Origin: CAYVLA01 sp964549615 [NCBI: uncultured Thermococci archaeon]
GTDB taxonomy: Archaea; CAYQAE01; CAYVLA01
Direction: 5' to 3'
DNA length: 64,000 nt
NCBI GenBank assembly: GCA_964549615.1
Contig: CAZJVP010000020.1
Span: forward strand, 62,001-126,000
Positions 25,436 through 33,207 of this stretch are shown in pieces. The notes beneath the pieces were generated by a model. That model saw only the letters and a program-made list of their open reading frames with translations, searched no databases and was not told the DNA's origin. A program made the translations under genes and the position numbers. The first letter of the stretch is position 1. Each line of letters opens with the position of its first letter.

Positions 25436-26656
25436 TCAGTCCTCAAAGGGGATGGGAAGCTTGTGCTTGGAGCAGTAATGACTTCCGGCCCTTATCGTGT
25501 TGTATCTGCAGAACGGACACAGTTCTTTGGCGGGCTTTCCCTGGCAGACCTCGTATGGCCTCTTCTTAGCCCTTCCCGCTTGGGCCGTTCCTTCCTTGCG
25601 TTTCCGGCTCCTCACGACCCAAGGCGAGACGACCCCCAGGACCAAAACGATTGCAACCGCAACATAGAGGAGTGGAATCCCGCTGCCTTCAGGCTTGGCT
25701 ATCTCGCCCCTGAATCGCGTGACCCCGGCGGATGTGGCAAACCAAACGTAGGCACCGTCGACTGCAATGTCACGGACTTCGCTGGACGCAAGGCCCTCTG
25801 ACCTCCTGTAGACGCCGATGCCGCCCCGTCGTCCGATGGCCGTGACTCCGAAAGTCAAGCTCCCGGCCCATATCCTCGAGTTCGTGGCGACGGACCCCAC
25901 CGAGTTGTCCGCGAGTCCTGTGGACTTGTCGTAGGTGACGATCGAGCCGTCTTCAGGATCGTACCGGCACAACCCTCCCGCCCCGGTGCCTATCCAAAGG
26001 AACTCGTCATCTGCGGCCAGCGCCAGGATCCGACTGTCCGAAAGGCCGTCGCCGATGCTGACCTGCTTCTTGAAGCTCAGGGAGGCGCGGTCGAAGCCGA
26101 GGACTCCGTTCGCGTTCGTCCCGAACCATATCATCCCTTTCAGAACCGCCACCGCGCTCGTTGTCTTCTCTGGCAGCCCCGCCCCGCCGATGGTCTGGAA
26201 CGAGGGGATCTCTGCGTCGAGAGAGGCCCGTGCTCCGCCGCCCGAGGTTGCTATGTACAGGTACTCCCCGTCGCTCGCTAGGTCGGCCACGCGGTTGTCG
26301 GGCAGACCGTTCTCCGTCGTGTAGGACTCCCAGGCACCTGATCTGTACCTAAACAGCCCGTCACCGAAAGTTCCCAGCCAGACGCCTCCCTTGGCGATAT
26401 GTATGCATACGACCCTGGTCGCGAGGCCGGGCGGACTCATGGCAGTCCAGGTCCCGCTGGACGCAGCGAACCTTGCGACCGCGCCGGCCATCCCAGCCCA
26501 GACTTCGCCCTTCGAGGCCGCTATGCTGAACACGTTCTCGTCCGGCAAACCTTCATCGCGGCCAAAGCTTGTCCACGTTGCTTCCTCTGTCTGCGCATCG
26601 CAAGACGGGGGAGAGAGCGTGAGGACTGCGATTATGCAGGCCAGCCCCGCCGCTAC
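25436..26656 (-). CDS. Reg_prop-type beta-propeller sensor protein with TM and cytoplasmic Cys motif
   Basis: About 406 aa. A hydrophobic signal (LACIIAVLTL) is followed by 7 or so blades of the two-component-regulator propeller type, each with a G-L-P/S-[DS]-x-[VR]-like turn and W-[AF]-G-T strand (EGLPDENVFSIA, NGLPDNRVADLA, DGLSDSRILALA, IWAGSL). Then a TM helix (LLYVAVAIVLVLGVVSPWVV), a basic linker and C-x8-C-x2-C-x11-C. No canonical start lies at the signal peptide: GTA 26656 overlaps the upstream stop; CTG 26644 and an upstream GTG 26767 are alternatives. No kinase domain. Confidence 0.7.
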   Translation of the reverse strand, partial: VAAGLACIIAVLTLSPPSCDAQTEEATWTSFGRDEGLPDENVFSIAASKGEVWAGMAGAVARFAASSGTWTAMSPPGLATRVVCIHIAKGGVWLGTFGDGLFRYRSGAWESYTTENGLPDNRVADLASDGEYLYIATSGGGARASLDAEIPSFQTIGGAGLPEKTTSAVAVLKGMIWFGTNANGVLGFDRASLSFKKQVSIGDGLSDSRILALAADDEFLWIGTGAGGLCRYDPEDGSIVTYDKSTGLADNSVGSVATNSRIWAGSLTFGVTAIGRRGGIGVYRRSEGLASSEVRDIAVDGAYVWFATSAGVTRFRGEIAKPEGSGIPLLYVAVAIVLVLGVVSPWVVRSRKRKEGTAQAGRAKKRPYEVCQGKPAKELCPFCRYNTIRAGSHYCSKHKLPIPFED

Positions 26657-27675
26657 CGTTCCTCGGCTTTGAACGTAAGCCGGTAGACCACAGCGATCGC
26701 CACCAAGCCGAGCGCGGTGAACAGCGCCAGACGAATGATCCTTCTCTGTGAGCTCTTCTTCCTCCACTCCGATGCCTCCTTGGCGAGTTCGGCCTTCTTC
26801 CGCTGGAACGCATCGAGGCTTGATTTCAATGCTTCCATGCGTTGCTGCGAGGTAGTTCTGCCCCTTTCCGCTGTCCATCTCAGGCAGCTTTTCAGCAGTG
26901 CCTGGAATTCCGGGTTGTAGACGACCCCGGAGTAGTCGTCGGGGCCTCCCCGCTCCGTCAGGCCGAATGCGGGGAGCACTACAGACCGGCCCGCGTCCTC
27001 ATAGGCTATCACCGCCGGCACCATCCCGTCCTCATAGGAACTCTTGGCCTCCTGGGTCTTGTAGACCACGGCCATCGTGCCCACGGATGGCTTGGGAGGA
27101 TCCCTGGCTTTGGTCTCGCCCGCCAAGCTTGACCAGTAGAGCCTGACATCGCTGAAGAAGATCTGGTCCGGCAGCCCGGCGGCGATGGGATGGGTTGGGT
27201 CGCTTTTCACGTAAGTGTGTCCCATGGCTATCTTGCCTCCCACCACGGTCAGACGACCTTCGCTTGTCGCATTAGCAAAGACGGGCAGGATGGTGCGCGA
27301 GAGATTGGTCGCAAATGCAACTTCGTTGATCCCGATCAAACCTACGCCTCTATCGAACAGCTCGATCATCGCCGCCTGCAGTTCAGCAGGGATCAATGCC
27401 GAATAGATCGATATGATTCCGACATAGGTCTGGGGGAAGGCTAGGTACTCGACGAATTCGCCCAGCGAGCCCACAACGACTGGCTTGAGGCCCAGCGAGG
27501 TATCGTTTGCGATGATTTGGGCGAGAGCCGATGCATAGGCCCCGAAGATGTTGCTTTCACCGGGCAGCTGCTGGTAGCCATTCGCGCAGAGGATCGGCAC
27601 GATTCCTTCCTGGCCCGTCGCGATCGGAAGGCAAAACGCCAAGATGATGAATGCGACGAACCGCGTTCCCGGCAT
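26653..27675 (-). CDS. Module protein B: GATase/ThuA-like ectodomain with C-terminal TM
   Basis: 340 aa. Signal peptide (FVAFIILAFCLPIATG), a class I glutamine-amidotransferase-like Rossmannoid domain (VGIISIYSALIP, GVGLIGINEVA, DPTHPIAAGLP, RSVVLPAFGLTERGG), a charged coiled coil (about 280-310) and a C-terminal TM helix (LALFTALGLVAIAVVY). No nucleophile cysteine at the elbow. Two bases separate it from gene A upstream. A paralog with the same gene order and a matching tail is at 52.6-53.6 kb. Function unknown. Confidence 0.65.
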   Translation of the reverse strand: MPGTRFVAFIILAFCLPIATGQEGIVPILCANGYQQLPGESNIFGAYASALAQIIANDTSLGLKPVVVGSLGEFVEYLAFPQTYVGIISIYSALIPAELQAAMIELFDRGVGLIGINEVAFATNLSRTILPVFANATSEGRLTVVGGKIAMGHTYVKSDPTHPIAAGLPDQIFFSDVRLYWSSLAGETKARDPPKPSVGTMAVVYKTQEAKSSYEDGMVPAVIAYEDAGRSVVLPAFGLTERGGPDDYSGVVYNPEFQALLKSCLRWTAERGRTTSQQRMEALKSSLDAFQRKKAELAKEASEWRKKSSQRRIIRLALFTALGLVAIAVVYRLTFKAEER

Positions 27676-27677
27676 GG

Positions 27678-28559
27678 CTACACCTCCACGTAACCTCCGT
27701 TCTCGATGATGTGTAGCAGGATCTTGTCCGCAGCCAACTCCCCATCGATCTCGAACTTGACCATGTGAACCAGGTACTTGCCGTAGAGCTGCTTGGCGAA
27801 CAGCTTGGGATAGGCACTGTATGCTGAGCGGATGCGGTAGACTATGGAGACCCGGTCATTCCTGGCAAGATCGGAGAACACGATCCTGCCCTGTCCAGGG
27901 GCCTTGCTAGCCGGCAGCGCGCCGGCCGCAAGCGCGGCCTTGTCCTCCGCGGACACGTACGTCGTCTTGTTGGCGTTCACCGTGATCTCGAGCCCCTTCA
28001 GGGAGATCTCACGCATGAAGAAGTAATCCGAGACCCCCTCGTAGAGGCCTTCGATCATCTTGGACTTGTTCAAGACGACCGCGTAGACGGTCGGGTAGTA
28101 GGATGACCCGCTCGGCGGAAGAACGGGGTTGAGAGCCGGACCGAAATCGTAGACCACCATGGTTCGCCTCCCGCCCCCGATGTCCACATCGGACACCGTC
28201 ACCTCCGGCTTGTAGCCCAGATCCTGCACCAGGCCAAGCTTTCCACTGATCTGTTCGATCACCTCGCCGGCCCTTCGCGGATCGTCCACCTTTGGCGAAG
28301 CCTCGGTGAAGTTGGGCCGAACCGGCATGAGGAAGGAGAACGACACAGCAACCTGTTTGAGCGGCTCCCTGCAGATGAAGGCGACCGAGTACTTGTCCTG
28401 ATCAAGCTCCGATACGCCCGCGAGAGCTTTCAGCGGAAATGATTGATCTATCACGTTGATGGGCGTCTCTATCTTCTCTTTGATCAGGTAGAGGGAGATC
28501 AGGCTCCCCACTATCAAGGATATGACAAGGACGCCGATGAGCCGCCTCTCGACCTTCAT
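27678..28559 (-). CDS. Module protein A: single-TM extracytoplasmic protein
   Basis: 293 aa with an uncleaved N-terminal anchor (LIGVLVISLIVGSLISLYLI) and a beta-rich ectodomain of about 260 residues. Blocks VAVSFSFLMP, YPTVYAVVLN, YEGVSDYFFMREISLKGLEI and KTTYV recur in diverged form in the paralog at 53.6-54.5 kb. No known domain recognised. Always followed by protein B here. It lies downstream of the FG-GAP gene, from which it is separated by a terminator-like hairpin. Confidence 0.65.
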   Translation of the reverse strand: MKVERRLIGVLVISLIVGSLISLYLIKEKIETPINVIDQSFPLKALAGVSELDQDKYSVAFICREPLKQVAVSFSFLMPVRPNFTEASPKVDDPRRAGEVIEQISGKLGLVQDLGYKPEVTVSDVDIGGGRRTMVVYDFGPALNPVLPPSGSSYYPTVYAVVLNKSKMIEGLYEGVSDYFFMREISLKGLEITVNANKTTYVSAEDKAALAAGALPASKAPGQGRIVFSDLARNDRVSIVYRIRSAYSAYPKLFAKQLYGKYLVHMVKFEIDGELAADKILLHIIENGGYVEV

Positions 28560-28593
28560 GATCGACCGCCTCGGTTTGCAGAGAGGGAGTATA

Positions 28594-28631
28594 GAAAAAA
28601 GGGAAAAAAGGCAGAAGGCTCAACTTCTGCC
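28594..28631 (-). terminator. Hairpin plus T-tract terminator of the FG-GAP gene
   Basis: Inverted repeat GGCAGAAG (28610-28617) and CTTCTGCC (28624-28631) with a 6-base loop; on the minus strand it is followed by TTTTTT, CCC, TTTTTT. It overlaps the stop codon of the FG-GAP gene and precedes gene A. The T-tract alone would end archaeal transcription; the hairpin makes it look intrinsic in the bacterial sense. Confidence 0.65.
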
Positions 28632-31313
28632 CCTAAGTCTCCTGGCAGCTGCTAGCGATACGAGGAACAGTGCTGGAATCACTGCTTCAGGGACGCCAAA
28701 GTAATTGGTGTTGCGAAGGTCCCTGTACATGTACGGCCAGGGCGTCGACGAGGACAGCACCAAGCCGGATATCGGCGTCTCCACCCCGAAGATGCCCTTG
28801 GTGGCTATCACGCTCACATTGCCCCTCTCGTCGCCGTACAGAAGCTCGGTTATCCCGTCGCCGTTCATGTCCACGGCCACCGCGTGGTTCCACCGGAACC
28901 TGCCTGAGTTCACGGCCTGGTAGGTCCAGACGACCCTCCCGTCGCTGCCGCGCAGGGCATAGATCCTGCCGTCCGAGCCTCCGACTATGACCTCGGGCTT
29001 CCCATCGCCCGTTATGTCCGCGACTATCGGATACTCGGGCTGGAAGGCCCCTAGGACCTGGCTCGATAGGTTCTGCCTCCAAACCACGGCTCCCTTGTAG
29101 TCCAAGCAGTATACGAGGCCGGTTCTCCTGAGAGTGAACACGGTCTCCAGCTTGCTGTCGCCGACCAGATCCGCAACCTGCGCCTTGCTTACCCTCACCC
29201 GCATCCCTGAGTCGAAGACCCACTTGCGCGTGCCCGTGTCGTCGACGCAATACACACGCCCCTCGTAGGCACCGCCAACGACGATCTCAAGATACCCGTT
29301 GCCGTCGATGTCCGCTATCGAGGGCGCCGCGTTCAGGCGATCGCCGGGCTCCACAGGGCTCACCCATAGAGGTGTGCCGTCGGCCTTCCACGCGTAGATC
29401 CCGTAGAGCACCTCGTCCTCCGACGTCATAACTATGTCCAGACTGCCGTCGCCGGTGATGTCCGCCACCGCAACCGTATTCTCGCCTATCGATCCAACCG
29501 GAGCTTCCCACAAGGTCTTGCCGGTGTAGTCGAAGACGAAGAATTTCTTGAGCTCCTTCGAGCCGACCAGTATCTCCAGCTTGCCATCCTTGTTCAGATC
29601 CACCAGCGTGGGCGAGCAGTACAGTATGTTCGGGTCGCTGGGGGGCACCCCCGCCCACAAGAGCTTGTACCAGAGAGTCCTGCCCTGGTTGTCAAGCACC
29701 CGCATCGTTCCGTTCCTGGTATTGAAGACGATCTCCGGTTTGCCGTCGCCGTTGATGTCGCCAATCGCTGGCAACCTATAGATTTGATAACCGGCAGTGT
29801 AGCGCCACAGTTCTTTCTTAGCCTGGTAATCCAACGCGAACAGAATGCCCGTTCCGCTGGTGCCCACGATGATCTCGGGTTTGCCATCGCCGGTTATGTC
29901 CGCTGCGAAGGGCGGCGCCTCTATGCTGCCGCCGACATTGTAGGTCCATATGGGGTACTCCCTCGGGAAGTAGTTGTTGTTGTTCGGGGTTCTGCACATC
30001 AGTGGCCAGGGGGATGACCAATCTCCCACGAACATGCCTGGTGTCTTCAGCACGCTCACGTTGCCCCTCTCGTCCCCGTATATGATCTCTGCCCGCTGGT
30101 CGCCGTCCAGATCGGCGACGCACGGCTGGTTGTACTGGAACCTCCCTGCGTTGATGGCTTGGTAGGTCCACACAACCTTGCCGTCCGCACCGTTCAGAAC
30201 GTAGATCTTGCCATCCGAGCCGCCCAGAACAACGTTGGGCTTGCCGTCGCCCGTCACGTCCGCAAGAACCGGTAGCTCCGGATGGAATCCGTTCAGAACC
30301 GGAGCTGTCAGGTTGGTTATCCATAGCTGCTTGCCGGTGTGGTCAAGTGCATAAACGAGACCCGTTCTCTTGACGACGAACACGAGATCCAGCTTGCCAT
30401 CGCCGTTGAGATCGCCCAAGGGCGTCTTCCCCACCCTGTCCCGTTTCCCTGCAGAGTCTGCCGTGTCGAACACCCATTTCCTTGCGCCCGTGCGGTCGAG
30501 GCAGTATACGCGGCCTTGGTAAGCACCGCCAACAACGATCTCCACGTAGCCGTCGCCATCCAGGTCCGCAATGGACGGGCAGAAGTTGAGAATATCTCCC
30601 GTCTCAACCTGATGGACCCAGATCGGTTTGCCGTCTGCCTCCCAGGCGTACACCGCATACAGGGTTGCGTCCTCCGACGTCAGCACAATCTCCAAGTCGC
30701 CGTCGTTGTCGATGTCTGCCACTGCAGCAGTGTTGTCGCCAATCTTCCCTATCGGAGCGTTCCACAGCTCTTTACCGGTGTAGTCGAACACGAAGAACTT
30801 CATGAGTTCCTTGGAACCGACCATGATCTCCAGCTTGCCATCCTTGTTGATGTCGGCGAGAGCCGGCGAGCAGTACAACCGATCGCCCGGATCAGTGCTG
30901 GGGTCCCCAGCCCATAAGTTCTTTTGCCAGACAAGCTTACCTTGGTTGTTGAGGACCCGCATCGTGCCGTTCCTCGCATTGAAAACGATCTCCGGCTTCC
31001 CGTCGCCGTCGATGTCGCCCACCGCGGATATTCTGACGATCTGGAATCCAGCGTCGAATTCCCACAGTTTTGCGCCGTTCACGCCGTTGAGCACCGTCAG
31101 CTTGCCCGTTTCCCTGCCTCCGACGATCAGCTCGGGCTTGCCGTCTCCTGTTATGTCAGCCGCCATTATGGGCGATTCAATCCTGCCGCCCACGTTCGTG
31201 GTCCAAACTAGTGTTCCTTCAGCTAGCACTGGTACGATCCCTGCCAATCCGATCAAGCACGCAGCAAGTGCGACGCTGATCGGAAAGACTCGAAAACTCC
31301 TGCAGACCTTCAT
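28620..31313 (-). CDS. FG-GAP/VCBS repeat surface protein with internal 419-residue duplication and CTERM-like tail
   Basis: 897 aa from ATG 31313, chosen because it has a strong GGAGG site and starts the signal peptide (MKVCRSF...ALAACLIGLAG). The protein is two copies of a 419-residue propeller made of FG-GAP-like repeats with calcium loops (ADITGDGKPE, DINKDGKLE, DIDGDGKPE, DLDGDGYVE). The C-terminus VPEAVIPALFLVSLAAARRLRGRS-type tail (motif, hydrophobic helix, Arg cluster) resembles archaeosortase/PEF- or VPxxxP-CTERM sorting signals. Likely a cell-surface binding or adhesion protein. Confidence 0.85.
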   Translation of the reverse strand: MKVCRSFRVFPISVALAACLIGLAGIVPVLAEGTLVWTTNVGGRIESPIMAADITGDGKPELIVGGRETGKLTVLNGVNGAKLWEFDAGFQIVRISAVGDIDGDGKPEIVFNARNGTMRVLNNQGKLVWQKNLWAGDPSTDPGDRLYCSPALADINKDGKLEIMVGSKELMKFFVFDYTGKELWNAPIGKIGDNTAAVADIDNDGDLEIVLTSEDATLYAVYAWEADGKPIWVHQVETGDILNFCPSIADLDGDGYVEIVVGGAYQGRVYCLDRTGARKWVFDTADSAGKRDRVGKTPLGDLNGDGKLDLVFVVKRTGLVYALDHTGKQLWITNLTAPVLNGFHPELPVLADVTGDGKPNVVLGGSDGKIYVLNGADGKVVWTYQAINAGRFQYNQPCVADLDGDQRAEIIYGDERGNVSVLKTPGMFVGDWSSPWPLMCRTPNNNNYFPREYPIWTYNVGGSIEAPPFAADITGDGKPEIIVGTSGTGILFALDYQAKKELWRYTAGYQIYRLPAIGDINGDGKPEIVFNTRNGTMRVLDNQGRTLWYKLLWAGVPPSDPNILYCSPTLVDLNKDGKLEILVGSKELKKFFVFDYTGKTLWEAPVGSIGENTVAVADITGDGSLDIVMTSEDEVLYGIYAWKADGTPLWVSPVEPGDRLNAAPSIADIDGNGYLEIVVGGAYEGRVYCVDDTGTRKWVFDSGMRVRVSKAQVADLVGDSKLETVFTLRRTGLVYCLDYKGAVVWRQNLSSQVLGAFQPEYPIVADITGDGKPEVIVGGSDGRIYALRGSDGRVVWTYQAVNSGRFRWNHAVAVDMNGDGITELLYGDERGNVSVIATKGIFGVETPISGLVLSSSTPWPYMYRDLRNTNYFGVPEAVIPALFLVSLAAARRLRGRS
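28960..31210 (-). repeat. Tandem in-gene duplication, period about 1257 bp
   Basis: The two propeller halves align along their length: for example the same ADITGDGKPE block is encoded around 31140-31160 and again around 29883-29903, 1257 bases (419 codons) apart, and the SPxLxDxNKDGKLEI block also recurs. Substitutions are numerous, so the duplication is old. Confidence 0.75.
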
Positions 31314-31318
31314 TTCAT

Positions 31319-31323
31319 CCTCC
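31319..31323 (-). promoter_or_regulatory. Shine-Dalgarno site deciding the FG-GAP gene start
   Basis: GGAGG on the minus strand, 5 bases before ATG 31313; a TATA-like CCTTTAAG lies on the same strand at 31366-31373. Confidence 0.65.
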
Positions 31324-31954
31324 TCTCTCCTTTCGAGTAGGCGCGCAGAGGCTTGTCGGCCTTCTCTTAAAGGTTGCGTCACCCAGTTCAGTTCACCGTC
31401 TAATCCAACCCGATTCAACCAGATGGACCCCTGGCCTGCGATGTCCCCGGATAAAGGACGGATGGCTAGAAACCCTAGTAGACCAAGAGACGCTGTCGAG
31501 GGGCCGCAGGGGCAAGAACGCCCTTGAAGGATTCGGTCGAGCCTTTTAGCCAGCACATCCGTACGTCCGAGAAGCTGCTCCCGCGGAATCAACCTTGAGG
31601 CCCGCCCGAGCAGGGATCACCCCAACATCGAGGTGGGATCGACTCGGCAGGCCCCGCAGATGTTCGGTAAACCCACATATGCCACACTTTGCAAGAGGAG
31701 CTATCGGTGGCTCAGCCCGAGGAGACACCGGCTTCCAACCCGCGACCGGGTGTATCGAATGGGTGGATGGGATTTCGGGTATCTCTTCTTCCCCGGAGGA
31801 GACAAAGGACTCCGGCCTCTCCAATCGCTTTGTCCGAAGCCCTGTGCATCAACGTGCCGTCCCGAACTTAATCGCCTGCTGGAGGTCATCCGGATCGGGA
31901 AAACGGAAGAGTGTAAACACGTCCCTTCGCCTGACAGCGAGCCCCAGCGGGGAA
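31324..31954. other. Divergent gap between the FG-GAP gene and PF07090-like copy 3
   Basis: Some 630 bases holding the two promoters at its ends and otherwise no supported gene. ORFs on both strands lack start signals and family features. Confidence 0.5.
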
Positions 31955-31963
31955 CACTTAAGA
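31955..31963 (+). promoter_or_regulatory. TATA element of PF07090-like copy 3
   Basis: cacttaaga 27-35 bases before ATG 31990; supports a leaderless start at 31990 instead of the much longer ORF. Confidence 0.5.
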
Positions 31964-31989
31964 GGCCTCGAAGGGCCCGAGCGAACCAC

Positions 31990-33207
31990 ATGAAGGCTCT
32001 GGCATCTGCATTCGGGATCGGTCTCGTAATCCTCGCATCCCTCGGGTGCATCCCGGCCCGGCAGGATCCAGCAACCGGGAAGGTACGCCTTCTCTACATC
32101 GGGGATTACGTTGGCCCCAACACCCCGGCCCGCTTCCTGGACGAGGAGCCGCTCATATCCGTGAGGGGGGTGCCGGCCACCCTTGCTTGGTACCAGGAGA
32201 CGTTCATCCGGAAATTCATGAGAATCTACATGCCGCGAACCTACGAGGACCTGTCGGGCAATAACGATGTCATCCTCTTCAGCGACGCGGGGGTGCGGAT
32301 GTTCGAGGCCAGACACTTCGCTTGGTTCAAGGATGCCGTTGTGAATGATGGACTGGGCATGGCGATGATAGGGGGCGTGGAGAGCTTCGGCGCCGAGCCC
32401 GGTAGGCCGCCCTGGATTGGCACGACCGTCGCCGAAATACTTCCCGTTGAGGGCGTGTTCCAGAGCTTCAACCCGGCGACCGGCACGGTGGCAATCCTCA
32501 AGCCGGACAACGAGTTCATCGCAAGCCTTCCCTGGGATACGTTGGTTCCCCCGATGAACACGTTCCTGAGGTTCAACGATCTGATCCTGAAGGAAGGCGC
32601 CGATGAACTGGCCGCGCTGATGGTTGGGAAGGAGAGCCATCCCTTCCTGGTCACCTGGCTGCAGGGAAAGGGACGGACGTTCGCCATGGGGGCCGACTGG
32701 ACGCCCACCGGCGGGGTCAACTTCATGAAGTGGGAATACTACGGAGACTACGCAAGCAACCTAGTGCTCTACACGGCGCAGACAAAGGTGCCGTCTGAAC
32801 ATGGGCTCAGACACGCATACAAGACGCTTGCGATGAAGTACCGGGACGGCAAGGTCCTCTTGATGGCGACGCTGGACTTCGTGGAGAAGTTCAACGCAAA
32901 CACGCGCTCCCTCGTCATCGACATAAACGCAAACGAGCTGCAGAAGAAGGAGGCCGAGAAGCTGTACATCGAGCAGGACTTCGAGGCAGCCGTGTCCAAG
33001 ATGAGCGAGGTCATCCAGCGAAACGACGAGCTCACGATCGAATCGTTGAAGCTGAGGGACAGGGCACTCCTCTGGGTCTACGTCATCGAGTACCTGGTCG
33101 TGACCGCCACCTGCCTCATCACGGGGACATTGGTTTACACCTTGATGATCAGACGCAGGCTCTACCGCGAAGTCGAGATGACGAGGGGCAAGGGAAGAAG
33201 GCTTTGA
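31990..33207 (+). CDS. Membrane-anchored PF07090-like protein, copy 3
   Basis: 405 aa from ATG 31990, at leaderless distance from its TATA box and directly at the signal peptide (AFGIGLVILASLGC, possibly a lipobox). Blocks: GKVRLLYIGDYVG, IYMPRTYEDL, GLGMAMIGGVESFGAEPG, VAEILPVEG, KGRTFAMGADWTPTGG and WEYYGDYASNLVLY. Tail: FVEKFNANTR, coiled coil, RALLWVYVIEYLVVTAT as TM helix and RRRLYREVEMTR. Its stop overlaps the TTG of the glycosidase gene, and a further copy follows that gene, so glycosidase and amidotransferase-fold proteins are made together. Confidence 0.8.
   Translation: MKALASAFGIGLVILASLGCIPARQDPATGKVRLLYIGDYVGPNTPARFLDEEPLISVRGVPATLAWYQETFIRKFMRIYMPRTYEDLSGNNDVILFSDAGVRMFEARHFAWFKDAVVNDGLGMAMIGGVESFGAEPGRPPWIGTTVAEILPVEGVFQSFNPATGTVAILKPDNEFIASLPWDTLVPPMNTFLRFNDLILKEGADELAALMVGKESHPFLVTWLQGKGRTFAMGADWTPTGGVNFMKWEYYGDYASNLVLYTAQTKVPSEHGLRHAYKTLAMKYRDGKVLLMATLDFVEKFNANTRSLVIDINANELQKKEAEKLYIEQDFEAAVSKMSEVIQRNDELTIESLKLRDRALLWVYVIEYLVVTATCLITGTLVYTLMIRRRLYREVEMTRGKGRRL

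Noticed and set aside
25436-26656. Two-component hybrid kinase
   Set aside because: Only the Reg_prop propeller is present; after the TM helix there is just the short Cys motif and no kinase or receiver domain.
31546-31824. 92-codon minus-strand frame with a CGICG motif
   Set aside because: No promoter, RBS or family support, and a composition typical of random GC-rich frames.
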